A DNA stretch of 64,000 bases from Chitinivibrionales bacterium (GTDB lineage Bacteria; Fibrobacterota; Chitinivibrionia; Chitinivibrionales; FEN-1185). The stretch is taken from NCBI GenBank assembly GCA_035516255.1, contig DATJAL010000051.1:62001-126000 (forward strand). Reading direction: 5' to 3'. Below, piece after piece: positions 1-8,075 of the stretch (positions are counted from its first letter, which is position 1; every line of letters starts with the position of its first letter). Below the pieces are notes generated by a model, which did no database searches, was not told the origin of the DNA, and saw nothing but the letters and a program-made list of their open reading frames with translations. The translations under genes and the position numbers were made by a program.

Positions 1-44
1 TGCGATCAAGGGCAGGATCAAGGTGAAATAACAATTCTGTTTTT

Positions 45-58
45 GCAAAATTCATGCC
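45..58 (-). promoter_or_regulatory. Sigma-54-type promoter, leftward off the window
   Basis: Read on the minus strand the site is GGCATGAATTTTGCAA, with GG and GC ten bases apart and TTGC at -12. It points out of the left edge, so its gene is not visible. It lies beyond the stop of the TVP38-family gene and therefore does not serve it. Confidence 0.6.
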
Positions 59-97
59 GCGCCGCGAGTTTTCATGCGGCCATATCGTCGCATGATG

Positions 98-751
98 TCA
101 CCATGCAAGGCAGACGAGCATCGCCGCAAGCCCAAGCGAAAGCAGGAAAGCGAAGAGAATATGGCCCGAGAGCAGGCTCGAACCGATGCCGTGTGCGATG
201 AGAACGTACATCGCGGTGCCGGGAAGCATGCAAAGCCATGTCCAGAACGAATATGACCAAAATGGAATTCTGCTCAGGCCGAACGTGTAATTTAATACCA
301 CGTGAGGGAAGAAGGGCATGAGTCTTGACAATATGAGAACTGTGGTCTCATGCCTTCTTATATATGAATTGTACCGCTCGTATTTTGCGTTGCCATGCAG
401 CCAATTCTCCACACGTTTGGAAGCGAACCTTCGGGCGATCCAAAAGGCGCACGCCGCCGCGGCAAGGCCGCCGACGCTTGAAGCGGCTATTGCGGCAGCT
501 GGGGGAAAAAGAAATCCTGCGATAAGGGTCATCCCCGTTCCCGGGACCATCGCAAGAGACGTCACGGCGTACAAAACGATAAAGAGCATATAACTAATTT
601 TCCCTTCCTCAAGGACGAAATTCCTGAGAACCAAGAGCCAGCCGGAAAGGCCCATCGTTTCAGAGAAAAGGACGGCCACGGCTAAAAAGATCAGAAACAA
701 TTGCCACCGGAATCGTCTGTCACCCGAGCCCGATGCTCTATTTCCCGTCAT
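98..751 (-). CDS. TVP38/TMEM64 (VTT domain) family membrane protein
   Basis: A 217-residue inner-membrane protein of the DedA/TVP38/VTT superfamily, which in characterised members handles lipid scrambling or membrane homeostasis; the substrate here is unknown. There are about five to six hydrophobic segments. The family signature is visible as a glycine-rich re-entrant segment near residues 70-95 (FLFPPAAAIAASSVGG) and the later block RLMPFFPHVVLNYTFGLS followed by LPGTAMYV (about 142-182). Length is normal for the family. The start at 751 follows a sigma-54-type promoter at 818-831, giving a leader of about 55 bases. The gene stands alone and is divergent from the tol genes. Confidence 0.85.
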   Translation of the reverse strand: MTGNRASGSGDRRFRWQLFLIFLAVAVLFSETMGLSGWLLVLRNFVLEEGKISYMLFIVLYAVTSLAMVPGTGMTLIAGFLFPPAAAIAASSVGGLAAAACAFWIARRFASKRVENWLHGNAKYERYNSYIRRHETTVLILSRLMPFFPHVVLNYTFGLSRIPFWSYSFWTWLCMLPGTAMYVLIAHGIGSSLLSGHILFAFLLSLGLAAMLVCLAW

Positions 752-817
752 GTGGCCTCCGCAAAGGAATTACCCCGTGGAACAGCCCGAGGAACTTGAC
801 ATAAGGTTGTGACAACG

Positions 818-831
818 GCAAAATTCATGCC
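818..831 (-). promoter_or_regulatory. Sigma-54-type promoter of the TVP38-family gene
   Basis: Minus-strand GGCATGAATTTTGCCG, GG-N10-GC spacing, 67 bases from the start codon at 751. The core is the same as the site at 45-58. Confidence 0.75.
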
Positions 832-941
832 GTTGAACTCCGCCTGAAATTATAAGCCCGTTGCGGCTTTAGGGTAAATTCTTAATTCTGATTCCGTATT
901 TGCGAATTTCCCCAATCAGCCTTGACGGCTTGGCCGACCAT

Positions 942-955
942 GGCACTTTGATTGC
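942..955 (+). promoter_or_regulatory. Sigma-54-type promoter of tolA-like/tolB
   Basis: Plus-strand TGGCACTTTGATTGCTG with exact GG-N10-GC spacing, 42 bases before the ATG at 997. It is divergent from the site at 818-831, so the 245-base gap holds two back-to-back sigma-54-type promoters. Confidence 0.75.
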
Positions 956-996
956 TGTTATCGAACGAGCATTCTTGCGGTTGAAGGGGTAGTATC

Positions 997-1647
997 ATGG
1001 TCCCCTCGTTCGCCGCGGGAAAAAAAAGGCGACGGCGGGACGGGACCGTTTGTGGCCTTTTCAATTGTATTTCACGCGGCGGTGTTGATTATTGTTCCTA
1101 TTTTGTTAAGGCCGTTATTTCCGGAGAGTGCCCTTCACTTGCCGCCGACCTTTGAGCTTGTTTCGGCGAAAACCGTTGCGGACGCGGAGCGCCGCATGGC
1201 GCAGCAGGCCGAGTAATAGAAAAAACGTCCGGAAAAAGCCATGAACCCGTTCCCCAGAAGTCAAGCAGGATGGGGGCGGCGCAGGCGAAAACAGACAAGG
1301 AGAAATCGGATGAAGAACTTTCGGAATTATTATCATCGCTTAAGCCGCATCCGGTTTCCGAAATATCGGCGGGCCGGAATTTCAAATATAACTGGTACAT
1401 TCAGCATATCGTCTCCAAGGTGGAGGAGCATTGGAGGCCGCCGTACGACCTCACCGGCCACGAGGTCTCGGTCGTCGTCACCTTCACCATATCCGGGGAC
1501 GGCCGGATTTCGCCGGCGGCCATCACCACTTCGTCTGGCATTCCATTGCTTGACAATTTGGCAATGGCCGCCATTGCATCGGCTGCGCCCTTTGGGCAAC
1601 TACCGCTGGGCTTTTCCGGCAACAGACTTGACATTCGGTATACCTAG
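997..1647 (+). pseudogene. TolA/TonB-like protein, reading frame broken twice
   Basis: A TolA/TonB-type energy transducer split across two frames. From ATG 997 the frame runs MVPSFAAGKK into an A8 run (1020-1027). Dropping one A continues as GDGGTGPFVAFSIVFHAA and a membrane helix (VLIIVPILL), then reaches stops at 1214-1219. The rest lies in the starting frame: a Lys/Glu linker (from about 1220) and a TonB C-terminal domain (about 1380-1647; VEEHWRPPYDL, VTFTISGDG). Net frame is restored, so one extra A and one missing base near 1207-1213 would explain everything. Position directly before tolB and behind a sigma-54-type promoter supports a tolA role. It could be a real pseudogene, but assembly error is at least as likely. 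tolQ and tolR are not in the window. Confidence 0.6.
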
Positions 1648-1673
1648 CATTACTTGAGCCCGCGGGGACAACC

Positions 1674-2906
1674 ATGAAAAGAATAATGGCCGCCGCGGCG
1701 TGGTGCGGATTGGCGGGAAGCTGCTTTGCAACCGAGATCACTCTCGAATCATATGCGAAAAACGCGGATAGCATCGCCATTGGCGTGGTTGAATTCCAAC
1801 CGGCATCTGCCGCGACACTGAGGAAAAACGAACCATGGAAGGTGCTTGCCGCCGATCTGCGCTTCTCCGGCCGCTTCGTTGTCACCGAGACGGTTAGGCC
1901 AGACTCCGCGCTCTTTGCGAAAAACGGCGTTGTGCTCTATGTCAACGGCGACTATGCGGTGAAGGGAAACGGCGTGCGCCTGCATTTCTTTTTACAGGCA
2001 CCGGGACAAGTCCTGCTCAACCGCACTTTTGACGGGGACACAAGCGGTTTGCGGCAGATGACGCATTGCTATGGTGACGAGATGGTGCGGCGGTTGTTCG
2101 GCGACAGCGGATTCTTCCAAAGCAAAATGCTTTGCGTGAAGAACAAAGGCCGCGCCAAAAACCTCATGATCATGGATTACGACGGCTTCAACAGAAGGCA
2201 CCTCACCTCATGCAACTGCCTCAACATCCTGCCCTCATTCGCCGATTCGGCGACGTATGTGTGGACGTCATACAGCCGCGGCCAGGCCGCGATTTTCATC
2301 GGTTCGCTTGCCACGGGAATGCAGCACCCCTTCTTGCCGAGCCGCTACATGGAGACGACGGCGGCCGTCTCCGCCGTCACAGGCGTTATGGCATTTGCGT
2401 GGGCCAAAGACGGCTGCATGGACATTTACACCTGCAACAGGGACGGCTCCGACATGAAAAAGATCATCGGCAGCGGCTCGGTCGATATCGCGCCGAGCTG
2501 GTCGCCGAGCGGCGGCCAGTTCGTCTTCACCTCCAACCGCCAGGGCAGCCCTGCCCTATACGTTGCCGACGCAGACGGCGCCGATACACACCGTCTCACC
2601 TTCGAAGGGCCGTATCAGGACGAGGCCGCTTGGTCGCCCCGCGGTGATAAGATTGCCTACACGTCATTGACAAAAGGTGAATTTCAAATCTGGGTCATCC
2701 AGCCCGACGGTTCAAATCCGGTCCAATTAACCTCTTCCCCGGGCTCGAAGGAAAACCCCACATGGTCGCCCGACGCCTCGCACATCGCCTTTTCGTGGAA
2801 GACCGGGGGCAAGACAGACATCTTCATCACGCGCAATGACGGATCGCACCTGAGCAGGATCACGAACTTCGGCAAGGCCATCATGCCTTCATGGGCTCGG
2901 CCATAG
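1674..2906 (+). CDS. tolB: TolB-like periplasmic beta-propeller protein
   Basis: A 410-residue periplasmic protein of the Tol-Pal envelope system, which helps the outer membrane constrict at division. It has a signal peptide (MKRIMAAAAWCGLAGSCFA), a TolB N-terminal alpha/beta domain (about 20-150; AADLRFSGRFVV), then four to five PD40 propeller repeats (about 155-405), recognisable by SFADSATYVWTS, APSWSPSGGQFVFTS, AAWSPRGDKIAYTS and PTWSPDASHIAFS. Length suits TolB. It follows the tolA-like gene by 26 bases and probably shares its promoter; pal lies convergent downstream. An extra Cys pair (CNCLN, near 180) is unusual. Confidence 0.88.
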   Translation: MKRIMAAAAWCGLAGSCFATEITLESYAKNADSIAIGVVEFQPASAATLRKNEPWKVLAADLRFSGRFVVTETVRPDSALFAKNGVVLYVNGDYAVKGNGVRLHFFLQAPGQVLLNRTFDGDTSGLRQMTHCYGDEMVRRLFGDSGFFQSKMLCVKNKGRAKNLMIMDYDGFNRRHLTSCNCLNILPSFADSATYVWTSYSRGQAAIFIGSLATGMQHPFLPSRYMETTAAVSAVTGVMAFAWAKDGCMDIYTCNRDGSDMKKIIGSGSVDIAPSWSPSGGQFVFTSNRQGSPALYVADADGADTHRLTFEGPYQDEAAWSPRGDKIAYTSLTKGEFQIWVIQPDGSNPVQLTSSPGSKENPTWSPDASHIAFSWKTGGKTDIFITRNDGSHLSRITNFGKAIMPSWARP

Positions 2907-2952
2907 GCAAAAAAAAACACCCCGGAGACACAGAGAATTCAGACACGTTCAC

Positions 2953-3013
2953 GTTGGAAACTTAAAGTTGAAAGCGCTAGGTTACCTTCAACTTTCCCCC
3001 TTTAGCCTCCAAC
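2953..3013. terminator. Long imperfect hairpin between convergent tolB and pal
   Basis: Nested inverted repeats: GTTGGA (2953-2958) with TCCAAC (3008-3013) outside, and AAAGTTGAA (2964-2972) with TTCAACTTT (2987-2995) inside. Placed between two converging genes it could end transcription from both sides. It lacks a clear long T run. Confidence 0.45.
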
Positions 3014-3068
3014 GCCATGCCATTTTTCTCCGTGCCCCCGAGGCGATCCTTGTCTTGACTGCTTTGCC

Positions 3069-3653
3069 TTACCGCTCGCTCAATGGCGGCTGCAGGCCCT
3101 GCAACACCGTGAACTCGTCGCGCCTGTTTTTCGCATGGCATGATTCGTCGGTGCACCCCGTCACCGCGAGGCGGTCTTTTCCGTATGAAACCACCTCGAT
3201 GCGGCCTGCAGACACACCTAGATTCACGAGAAAGTCCTTTGCGGCCTGCGCGCGGCGCTGGCCCAGGCCGAGATTATAATCCTCAGACCCGCGCTCGTCG
3301 CAGTTTCCCGCGCTCAGGATCCGCATTGCCGGATGATCCGTCATGAATTTGGCGATGATGGTCAGCCTGCTCTCGCCGTCGGACTTGATCACCGACTTGT
3401 CAAAGTCGAAGTAGATGTCCTGCAGTGCCTCTTTGGCCTGTTTCTGGAGCTCTCCGGCAAGCGCCGCTTCCTTGAACATCGTGGAGTCCACCGGTGCGGG
3501 CGCAACCGGCGCCTCCGGCGCGGGCTTGGGTGCCTCGACCACGGGTGGCGATGCCTGTTGAACCTTTGTCACCTTTTTCTGACACCCGCCCGTTCCCACT
3601 GCAATCAATAAGCATGCGAATAATGGCAGCAGTGCAAGTCTCTTCAGTCTCAT
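3069..3653 (-). CDS. pal: Peptidoglycan-associated lipoprotein Pal (OmpA-like domain)
   Basis: A 194-residue outer-membrane lipoprotein that anchors the membrane to peptidoglycan and works with TolB. The signal peptide ends in a lipobox (VGTGGC, Cys about 24), followed by a Pro/Ala linker (about 40-60) and an OmpA-like peptidoglycan-binding domain (about 80-185) with IYFDFDKSVIKSDGE, NCDERGSEDYNLGLGQRRA and VSYGKDR. The Asp and Arg of the DERG...RRA block, which bind diaminopimelate in the family, are present. A C-terminal pair of Cys (CTDESCHAKNRRDE) is common in Pal of this type. It has its own sigma-54-type promoter at 3755-3768 and is not in one operon with tolB. Confidence 0.92.
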   Translation of the reverse strand: MRLKRLALLPLFACLLIAVGTGGCQKKVTKVQQASPPVVEAPKPAPEAPVAPAPVDSTMFKEAALAGELQKQAKEALQDIYFDFDKSVIKSDGESRLTIIAKFMTDHPAMRILSAGNCDERGSEDYNLGLGQRRAQAAKDFLVNLGVSAGRIEVVSYGKDRLAVTGCTDESCHAKNRRDEFTVLQGLQPPLSER

Positions 3654-3754
3654 ACACCCTCCTTGTTGATTTTAAAAATCGCTCGCGAAATCGTTTTTCC
3701 GTCGGATACAACCCGCCGCAACCGTTTCGTGAACATTGCTCGTCTTTTACGATT

Positions 3755-3768
3755 GCAAAACAAAGGCC
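3755..3768 (-). promoter_or_regulatory. Sigma-54-type promoter of pal
   Basis: Minus-strand TTGGCCTTTGTTTTGCAATC with GG-N10-GC spacing, 102 bases from the pal start. It gives an untranslated leader of about 90 bases. Confidence 0.65.
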
Positions 3769-3904
3769 AAGAATTCTTTCCGTCCATTGATGGGTTTGGA
3801 GACTTTCATTTTCAAGCTTAATTTTCAATTTTGGGAATTGCCATGAGAAGCCGGGGAGGCGGAGATGTTCATGCATTTGTCAAATTACTCAGTCCACAGC
3901 TTCG

Positions 3905-4414
3905 TCATGGGGAAAATCGTGCCGAATCGTGGACGCCGGCGTCCTGGGCTCGTGCACTGTCCGTACGTACCGATTTCGCATTCCGGGGAACAGTAATGGT
4001 ATCGTGAATGTGCTCGTACGCGCCGATCATGGCGCCTTTGGCAAGCGGCCTTTTTTCCGAGAATGCAAAATATCCTGAGATGACGGCCACGGATAAAAAC
4101 AATACAGACATCCAGAACATGGTGTTCGTTCGCATGGAATTTTCATTTGCACGGTTGGGTGCACGGCCGGTAAGCGTCGCCCCAAGAACCAGCGCCATGA
4201 AAAGTCCGGCCATGACCGGCGCAAACCAGTTGATTCCGTGGACGGCCCCATACAGGGGAGTTACCCATTTTTCGGCCGCCCACGCGATCAGAAAAATTTC
4301 AAGGAATGCAGCGACCATGGCCGGCCAGCCTCGCACCCCTCCGGCACCGGCAATGAATATCCCGGTGAAAAGCAACCCTATGAAGAGTGCGGTAAGCATG
4401 TCCCATAGAACCAT
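3905..4414 (-). CDS. Four-helix membrane protein of unknown function
   Basis: A 169-residue protein not recognised by family. Four hydrophobic segments lie at about residues 5-27, 31-48, 62-82 and 97-117, followed by a polar tail of about 50 residues. The start at 4414 (MVLWDM) is preferred over upstream options because GAAGG lies just before it and because it clears the end of the BON-domain gene at 4437. The 22-base gap indicates co-transcription with that gene from the promoter at 5993-6006. The general look (small TM bundle, Gly/Ala rich) recalls DUF1761-type proteins, but no assignment is made. Confidence 0.65.
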   Translation of the reverse strand: MVLWDMLTALFIGLLFTGIFIAGAGGVRGWPAMVAAFLEIFLIAWAAEKWVTPLYGAVHGINWFAPVMAGLFMALVLGATLTGRAPNRANENSMRTNTMFWMSVLFLSVAVISGYFAFSEKRPLAKGAMIGAYEHIHDTITVPRNAKSVRTDSARAQDAGVHDSARFSP

Positions 4415-4436
4415 AGCGGGGCCTTCATGAAATGGT

Positions 4437-5951
4437 TTAATGATTATACCGTAAAACGAGCCAGGGATCGACAAGCCTTGGTTCGCTCAGCACATCGGGT
4501 GGAGCCGCCGCGAATTTTTCCCATTGGTAATTTGCCCCCTTGACGGTGATGCGGTTGTCAACTTTCCGGACACCGACGGTGAGGGAAGCGACGCGCGCCG
4601 CTTCTCCGTATTGCGCCCACGTATCCACTCGCCCAGAAATGATCGCGGCGCCGTTGTTCACGACAACCGTAATTCTTCCCGCAACCGGCGCCGTTTCGCC
4701 GTTTCCCGCGAGCCGCTCCTTTACATGCGCCGCGAGCGACTGATCGGAATAGATTGGTTCCGTGCCAGTCACGGCAATGGTGTTGACCACGTTCTGGACG
4801 CCGAGCACGCCGGCGGCGTCCAGATATGCCTGTGATTTTTCAAATGGTGTTTTTACGGAGCCGCGGATCGTTATCGTCCCGCCGTTTACTTCGGCGGTGA
4901 TGTCGTCGCCGGTCAAGGCGTAATCGGAATGGATTGAAAAAAGGGCGTCTTCCAGAAGATCAAGGTCATTGCGCCATACGCCGTTTACCGTGATGCGGTT
5001 GGTGACCCAGGCAACTCCCACTACTTCCATTGCATCTTGCCGCGCAAGTATCGCTTGCCGCAGCGAGGGGAGCGTGCCTTGAAGCGTGACATGCCCGCCC
5101 TCTGCCTTGACCCGCACTTCCCAGGGCTCGCTGATGCGCAGATCGGCTTCAAGCTCATTATTGACAGATGCGGCAAGAGAGGAATCCGACGGCGTGGGCG
5201 CGCCGGTGCGCGTGCCGCTGATCTCCCACCAGGCAATCTTCAAATCGTTCACGACATTCGAGACGTTCGGCACTTCATAGGCGTCGTCGGTGGCACGGTT
5301 CCGCTCGTAGGCGTTGCCGACCGTTCCAGTGAACAGCACCGAGCCGCGGTCGACCGTCACCGTCACCGGGAGGCCGGCGAGGTAGACGTCGCGGTCCAGT
5401 TTGGCGCGAATGTCCTCACGGATTTCCTTGTCCGGCCTTTGCTTTTTATAAACGACCATGATGTCATTGTCGATGCCCGACACGCCGGTCGCCTCGCCGG
5501 CCAAAAGAGAGGCTTCCTCTTTTTCGGAATACGAGGCGACGGTTCCCGAAAGAACAACGACGCCGCTTTCGACCGAGGCCCCGATCTGCTCGGCCGAAAG
5601 GAGCGAGCTCGCAATGAACCTGCGCCGGATGGCCTGCCGGATGTCAATGTCGGATCGCGGCGGCGGCTTGACAATAAGCCTATTGACCACGCCCGTTACT
5701 CCGGCGATCTTTGTCGCCTCGCGTTCGGCATATTGCTTCTGCACGAGGTTCCGCACGGTCCCCGTAAGGGTGACGATCCCCTCCGACGTAGTCACCGAAA
5801 TGCCGGAAGAGGAGACGCGCGGATCGTCCCACAGCACGCTGTTGACCCAATATGTAATGGACTCGTCCGACGGCTTTGGGGCCGCGAAAAGGGTTGGGAC
5901 CAGCATCAACAGGAGCACGAGGTTCATGTGCAGACGCCGCGGTGATTTCAT
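4437..5951 (-). CDS. Secreted protein with six BON domains
   Basis: A 504-residue exported protein made almost entirely of six BON domains (about 70 residues each) after a signal peptide (MNLVLLLMLVPTLFAAP). BON domains in OsmY, Kbp or secretin partners are thought to bind phospholipid or glycan surfaces. Each repeat shows the V-x-L-x-G-x-V strand and the closing G-V-x-x-V-x-N-x-I (GIVTLTGTVRN, GVVVLSGTVAS, GSVLFTGTVGN, GHVTLQGTLPS, GTITIRGSVKT, GAAIISGRVDT). Six BON copies is far more than the one or two usual. A paralogue with the same six-fold layout lies at 14012-15463. Sigma-54-type promoter 42 bases upstream. Confidence 0.88.
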   Translation of the reverse strand: MKSPRRLHMNLVLLLMLVPTLFAAPKPSDESITYWVNSVLWDDPRVSSSGISVTTSEGIVTLTGTVRNLVQKQYAEREATKIAGVTGVVNRLIVKPPPRSDIDIRQAIRRRFIASSLLSAEQIGASVESGVVVLSGTVASYSEKEEASLLAGEATGVSGIDNDIMVVYKKQRPDKEIREDIRAKLDRDVYLAGLPVTVTVDRGSVLFTGTVGNAYERNRATDDAYEVPNVSNVVNDLKIAWWEISGTRTGAPTPSDSSLAASVNNELEADLRISEPWEVRVKAEGGHVTLQGTLPSLRQAILARQDAMEVVGVAWVTNRITVNGVWRNDLDLLEDALFSIHSDYALTGDDITAEVNGGTITIRGSVKTPFEKSQAYLDAAGVLGVQNVVNTIAVTGTEPIYSDQSLAAHVKERLAGNGETAPVAGRITVVVNNGAAIISGRVDTWAQYGEAARVASLTVGVRKVDNRITVKGANYQWEKFAAAPPDVLSEPRLVDPWLVLRYNH

Positions 5952-5992
5952 GTTGCCATTCCTTTCATCATGAGTTCATCCCTTTTGGTGTC

Positions 5993-6006
5993 GCAAATTC
6001 CATGCC
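5993..6006 (-). promoter_or_regulatory. Sigma-54-type promoter of the first BON gene
   Basis: Minus-strand GGCATGGAATTTGCGA, GG-N10-GC, 42 bases from the start at 5951. Confidence 0.72.
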
Positions 6007-6052
6007 CTCGGATAGGAACAGCGGAAGGTAGGCCATCTCACGGCGTTTTTTT

Positions 6053-6066
6053 GGCACATCAATTGC
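6053..6066 (+). promoter_or_regulatory. Sigma-54-type promoter of the small lipoprotein gene
   Basis: Plus-strand TTGGCACATCAATTGCCG, an exact match in both elements, 28 bases before the ATG at 6094. It supports the reality of the frameshifted gene downstream. Confidence 0.75.
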
Positions 6067-6093
6067 CGCGGCAGAATATGGCAAGGAGACGAG

Positions 6094-6323
6094 ATGACGG
6101 CCAAAGTATTGCTCCTTTTCTCGGCGGCGCTTGTCTTATCATGCGGGGAGGTGAGGACGTTGCTGCCGTTCGCAGCAATTACAGCGTGGCCCAAACGGTT
6201 GCAAGGGTCGATTCGCGGTTGCCCGATTGGCACAACGGCGTCGACTGCTCCGCAGCGATAGAAAAAATCCGCAAGAGCGTCAGGGAAATCGCGGAGGATG
6301 CCGCAGGAGCGCCGCGTCGTTAA
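6094..6323 (+). pseudogene. Small lipoprotein, frameshifted at a G4 run
   Basis: From ATG 6094, after AAGGAGAC, the frame encodes a lipoprotein signal peptide (MTAKVLLLFSAALVLSC). It then leaves the sensible frame at the G4 run 6145-6148. With one extra G the reading becomes CGGGEDVAAVRSNYSVAQ and ends at the stop 6321-6323, giving a mature protein of about 60 residues with a helical Lys/Arg-rich tail (AAIEKIRKSVREIAED). Without the extra base the frame ends early near 6260. Start signals and promoter are intact, so a one-base homopolymer error in the assembly is a simple explanation. Function unknown. Confidence 0.55.
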
Positions 6324-6333
6324 GCGGCCGCTT

Positions 6334-7872
6334 TTAGTCCCGTGGGCGCAGAAACGAGGCCACGTCGGAAAAAAGCTTTGCCAGAGAAGGCGGGTTGGTG
6401 TAAATCTGGTGCCCGGCGGGATAGCAATGCACGGCGATACGCTTGACAATTGCGCTATCGGAGCCGAGATGCTCGAAGGCATAGCGCTGCGAGAGATACG
6501 GCGTGGCAAGATCGAAATATCCCATTGCCGCCAGCACCCGGAGCCGGGGATTGATGCTCATGGCGCCGCGCAGCGACGGCGTCTCGTCGGCGTAGCCCTG
6601 CGCGCGGCGGGCCGACCATTGCCACGAACCGTTCGCCGATTCCGACAAATACACATAGTCAAGCGGCGTCGCGTACGACAGCTCGCGCCGCAGGTAATCG
6701 TTGACAAGCGCGGTGAGCGGTCCGGCCACCACGAACATCGCGGGGTCGTCAAAATCGTCGGGCCCGCGAAGGCAGGCGACCCTGCCGTCGAGTATCCCGG
6801 TTCTGCGGCCGAGGAACGAAAGCACCTCGCGGGAAAACCCGAAGGGATCGATGCGAAGGTCGTGCGCGGCGAGGTACTGCCGCGAAAGGCCGCAGAACGC
6901 GGCAAGGGAATCGGCGATCCGCTCTCGCCCGGGCGGCGCGAGCGCCGATCCTTTCGACAGGCCGAGCAGGTATTCTCCCATGGCCCACCGCTCCGCGGAA
7001 TGCAGCACGGTGTCAAGCGGGACGTTTTGTTTTGGGCCCAGCCGCCGGTGGTACCACGACGTCGCGGTGTAGGAAGGGACGGCAAGCGCGGCGGCAAGGT
7101 CGTTGCCCGGGTCGAACGCGATGAGCTGGAAATTGAGCGCCGACGATATGAAAATGATCCCTTCCACGACCGCGCCGAGCTTCTCCTGCAGCACGGAGGC
7201 GAGGCCCGCCGCCCGCAGGGTGCCGTAGCTTTCTCCGGCAAGATACAGGGGGGATGTCCATCGGCCGTAGCGCGACAGAAAGGCCTGAATGAATTGCGAC
7301 ATGATCTTAATGTCCGCGTCAACCGAAAAAAAACGGCCCGGGTCAACGCCCTGCGCCGCCCGGCTGAAACCGGTGCCTATGGGGTCCACGAATACTAGAT
7401 CGCTGTAAGGAAGCCACGTATACTGATTGTCAACAAGGGTGTCGGCCCCGGGAAGGCCGGTCCCGTTTTCGCCGAGCAGGGCCCGGCGCGGCCCTGCCGC
7501 GGCGATATGGAGCCACATCGATGAGGCGCCGGGGCCGCCGTTAAACGCAAATGTCAAGGGAGTGCGCCGGGGATCGCGCGGCGGCTGCAGGGCGTAATAG
7601 GTGAAAAAGAGGTGAGCGACAACCGAGTCGTTCACATCCCGGACCGCAAGACGGCCCGCGGCCGCGGCGTAGTGAATGGCTTTGCCCTGGACCATGATGG
7701 CATGCTGGGTAGTGAAAACCGAATCGGCGGCCGGCCCACGGCCGGAGGACGGGGCACTCATCGTTGAATCGGATGGGTGAATAAACCTTGGATTTTTGTT
7801 TGCTGCTAAAGTCGGCGACGCTATGACGGCCGCCACCAAGACTGCCGGGACGAGCACGTGAGGATTGTTCAT
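6334..7872 (-). CDS. Secreted S10-family serine carboxypeptidase
   Basis: A 512-residue exported alpha/beta-hydrolase of peptidase family S10. A signal peptide (about 1-23) precedes the oxyanion-region block FNGGPGASSMWLH (about 109-121), the nucleophile elbow LAGESYG (Ser about 215), an Asp in MGYFDLATPY (about 455) and the His in PAGHQIYTNP (about 488). These form the Ser-Asp-His triad. S10 enzymes trim residues from peptide C termini, often at acidic pH; the substrate here is unknown. It stands alone behind a sigma-54-type promoter and ends 11 bases from the convergent small lipoprotein. Confidence 0.88.
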   Translation of the reverse strand: MNNPHVLVPAVLVAAVIASPTLAANKNPRFIHPSDSTMSAPSSGRGPAADSVFTTQHAIMVQGKAIHYAAAAGRLAVRDVNDSVVAHLFFTYYALQPPRDPRRTPLTFAFNGGPGASSMWLHIAAAGPRRALLGENGTGLPGADTLVDNQYTWLPYSDLVFVDPIGTGFSRAAQGVDPGRFFSVDADIKIMSQFIQAFLSRYGRWTSPLYLAGESYGTLRAAGLASVLQEKLGAVVEGIIFISSALNFQLIAFDPGNDLAAALAVPSYTATSWYHRRLGPKQNVPLDTVLHSAERWAMGEYLLGLSKGSALAPPGRERIADSLAAFCGLSRQYLAAHDLRIDPFGFSREVLSFLGRRTGILDGRVACLRGPDDFDDPAMFVVAGPLTALVNDYLRRELSYATPLDYVYLSESANGSWQWSARRAQGYADETPSLRGAMSINPRLRVLAAMGYFDLATPYLSQRYAFEHLGSDSAIVKRIAVHCYPAGHQIYTNPPSLAKLFSDVASFLRPRD

Positions 7873-7937
7873 GCGGAAAATTCCCCCGAAAAGGATTGAC
7901 AGAGCGGCAAGTCAATGATGTATACTGGATTGATTCG

Positions 7938-7951
7938 GCAATATGCGTGCC
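7938..7951 (-). promoter_or_regulatory. Sigma-54-type promoter of the S10 peptidase
   Basis: Minus-strand TGGCACGCATATTGCCG, very close to the TGGCAC-N5-TTGC consensus, 66 bases from the start at 7872. Confidence 0.75.
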
Positions 7952-8075
7952 ATGGGCCGGCACGAAAGAGCGGGAGAAGAATTATTGCCAATTATGCGTA
8001 TTTTTTACAATGTTGTTCGCGGAATTGAGAACGCCGGTTGATTTCCAGCCGTTTTCTCGTTATTGAAAAAGGAGA

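Noticed and set aside
6298-7398. Plus-strand open frame of 366 codons
   Set aside because: Antisense to the S10 peptidase, Arg-rich and without a ribosome site.
8022-8037. GG-N10-GC match before the TauE-type gene
   Set aside because: Neither the -24 (CGGAAT) nor the -12 (ACGC) element fits sigma-54; likely chance.
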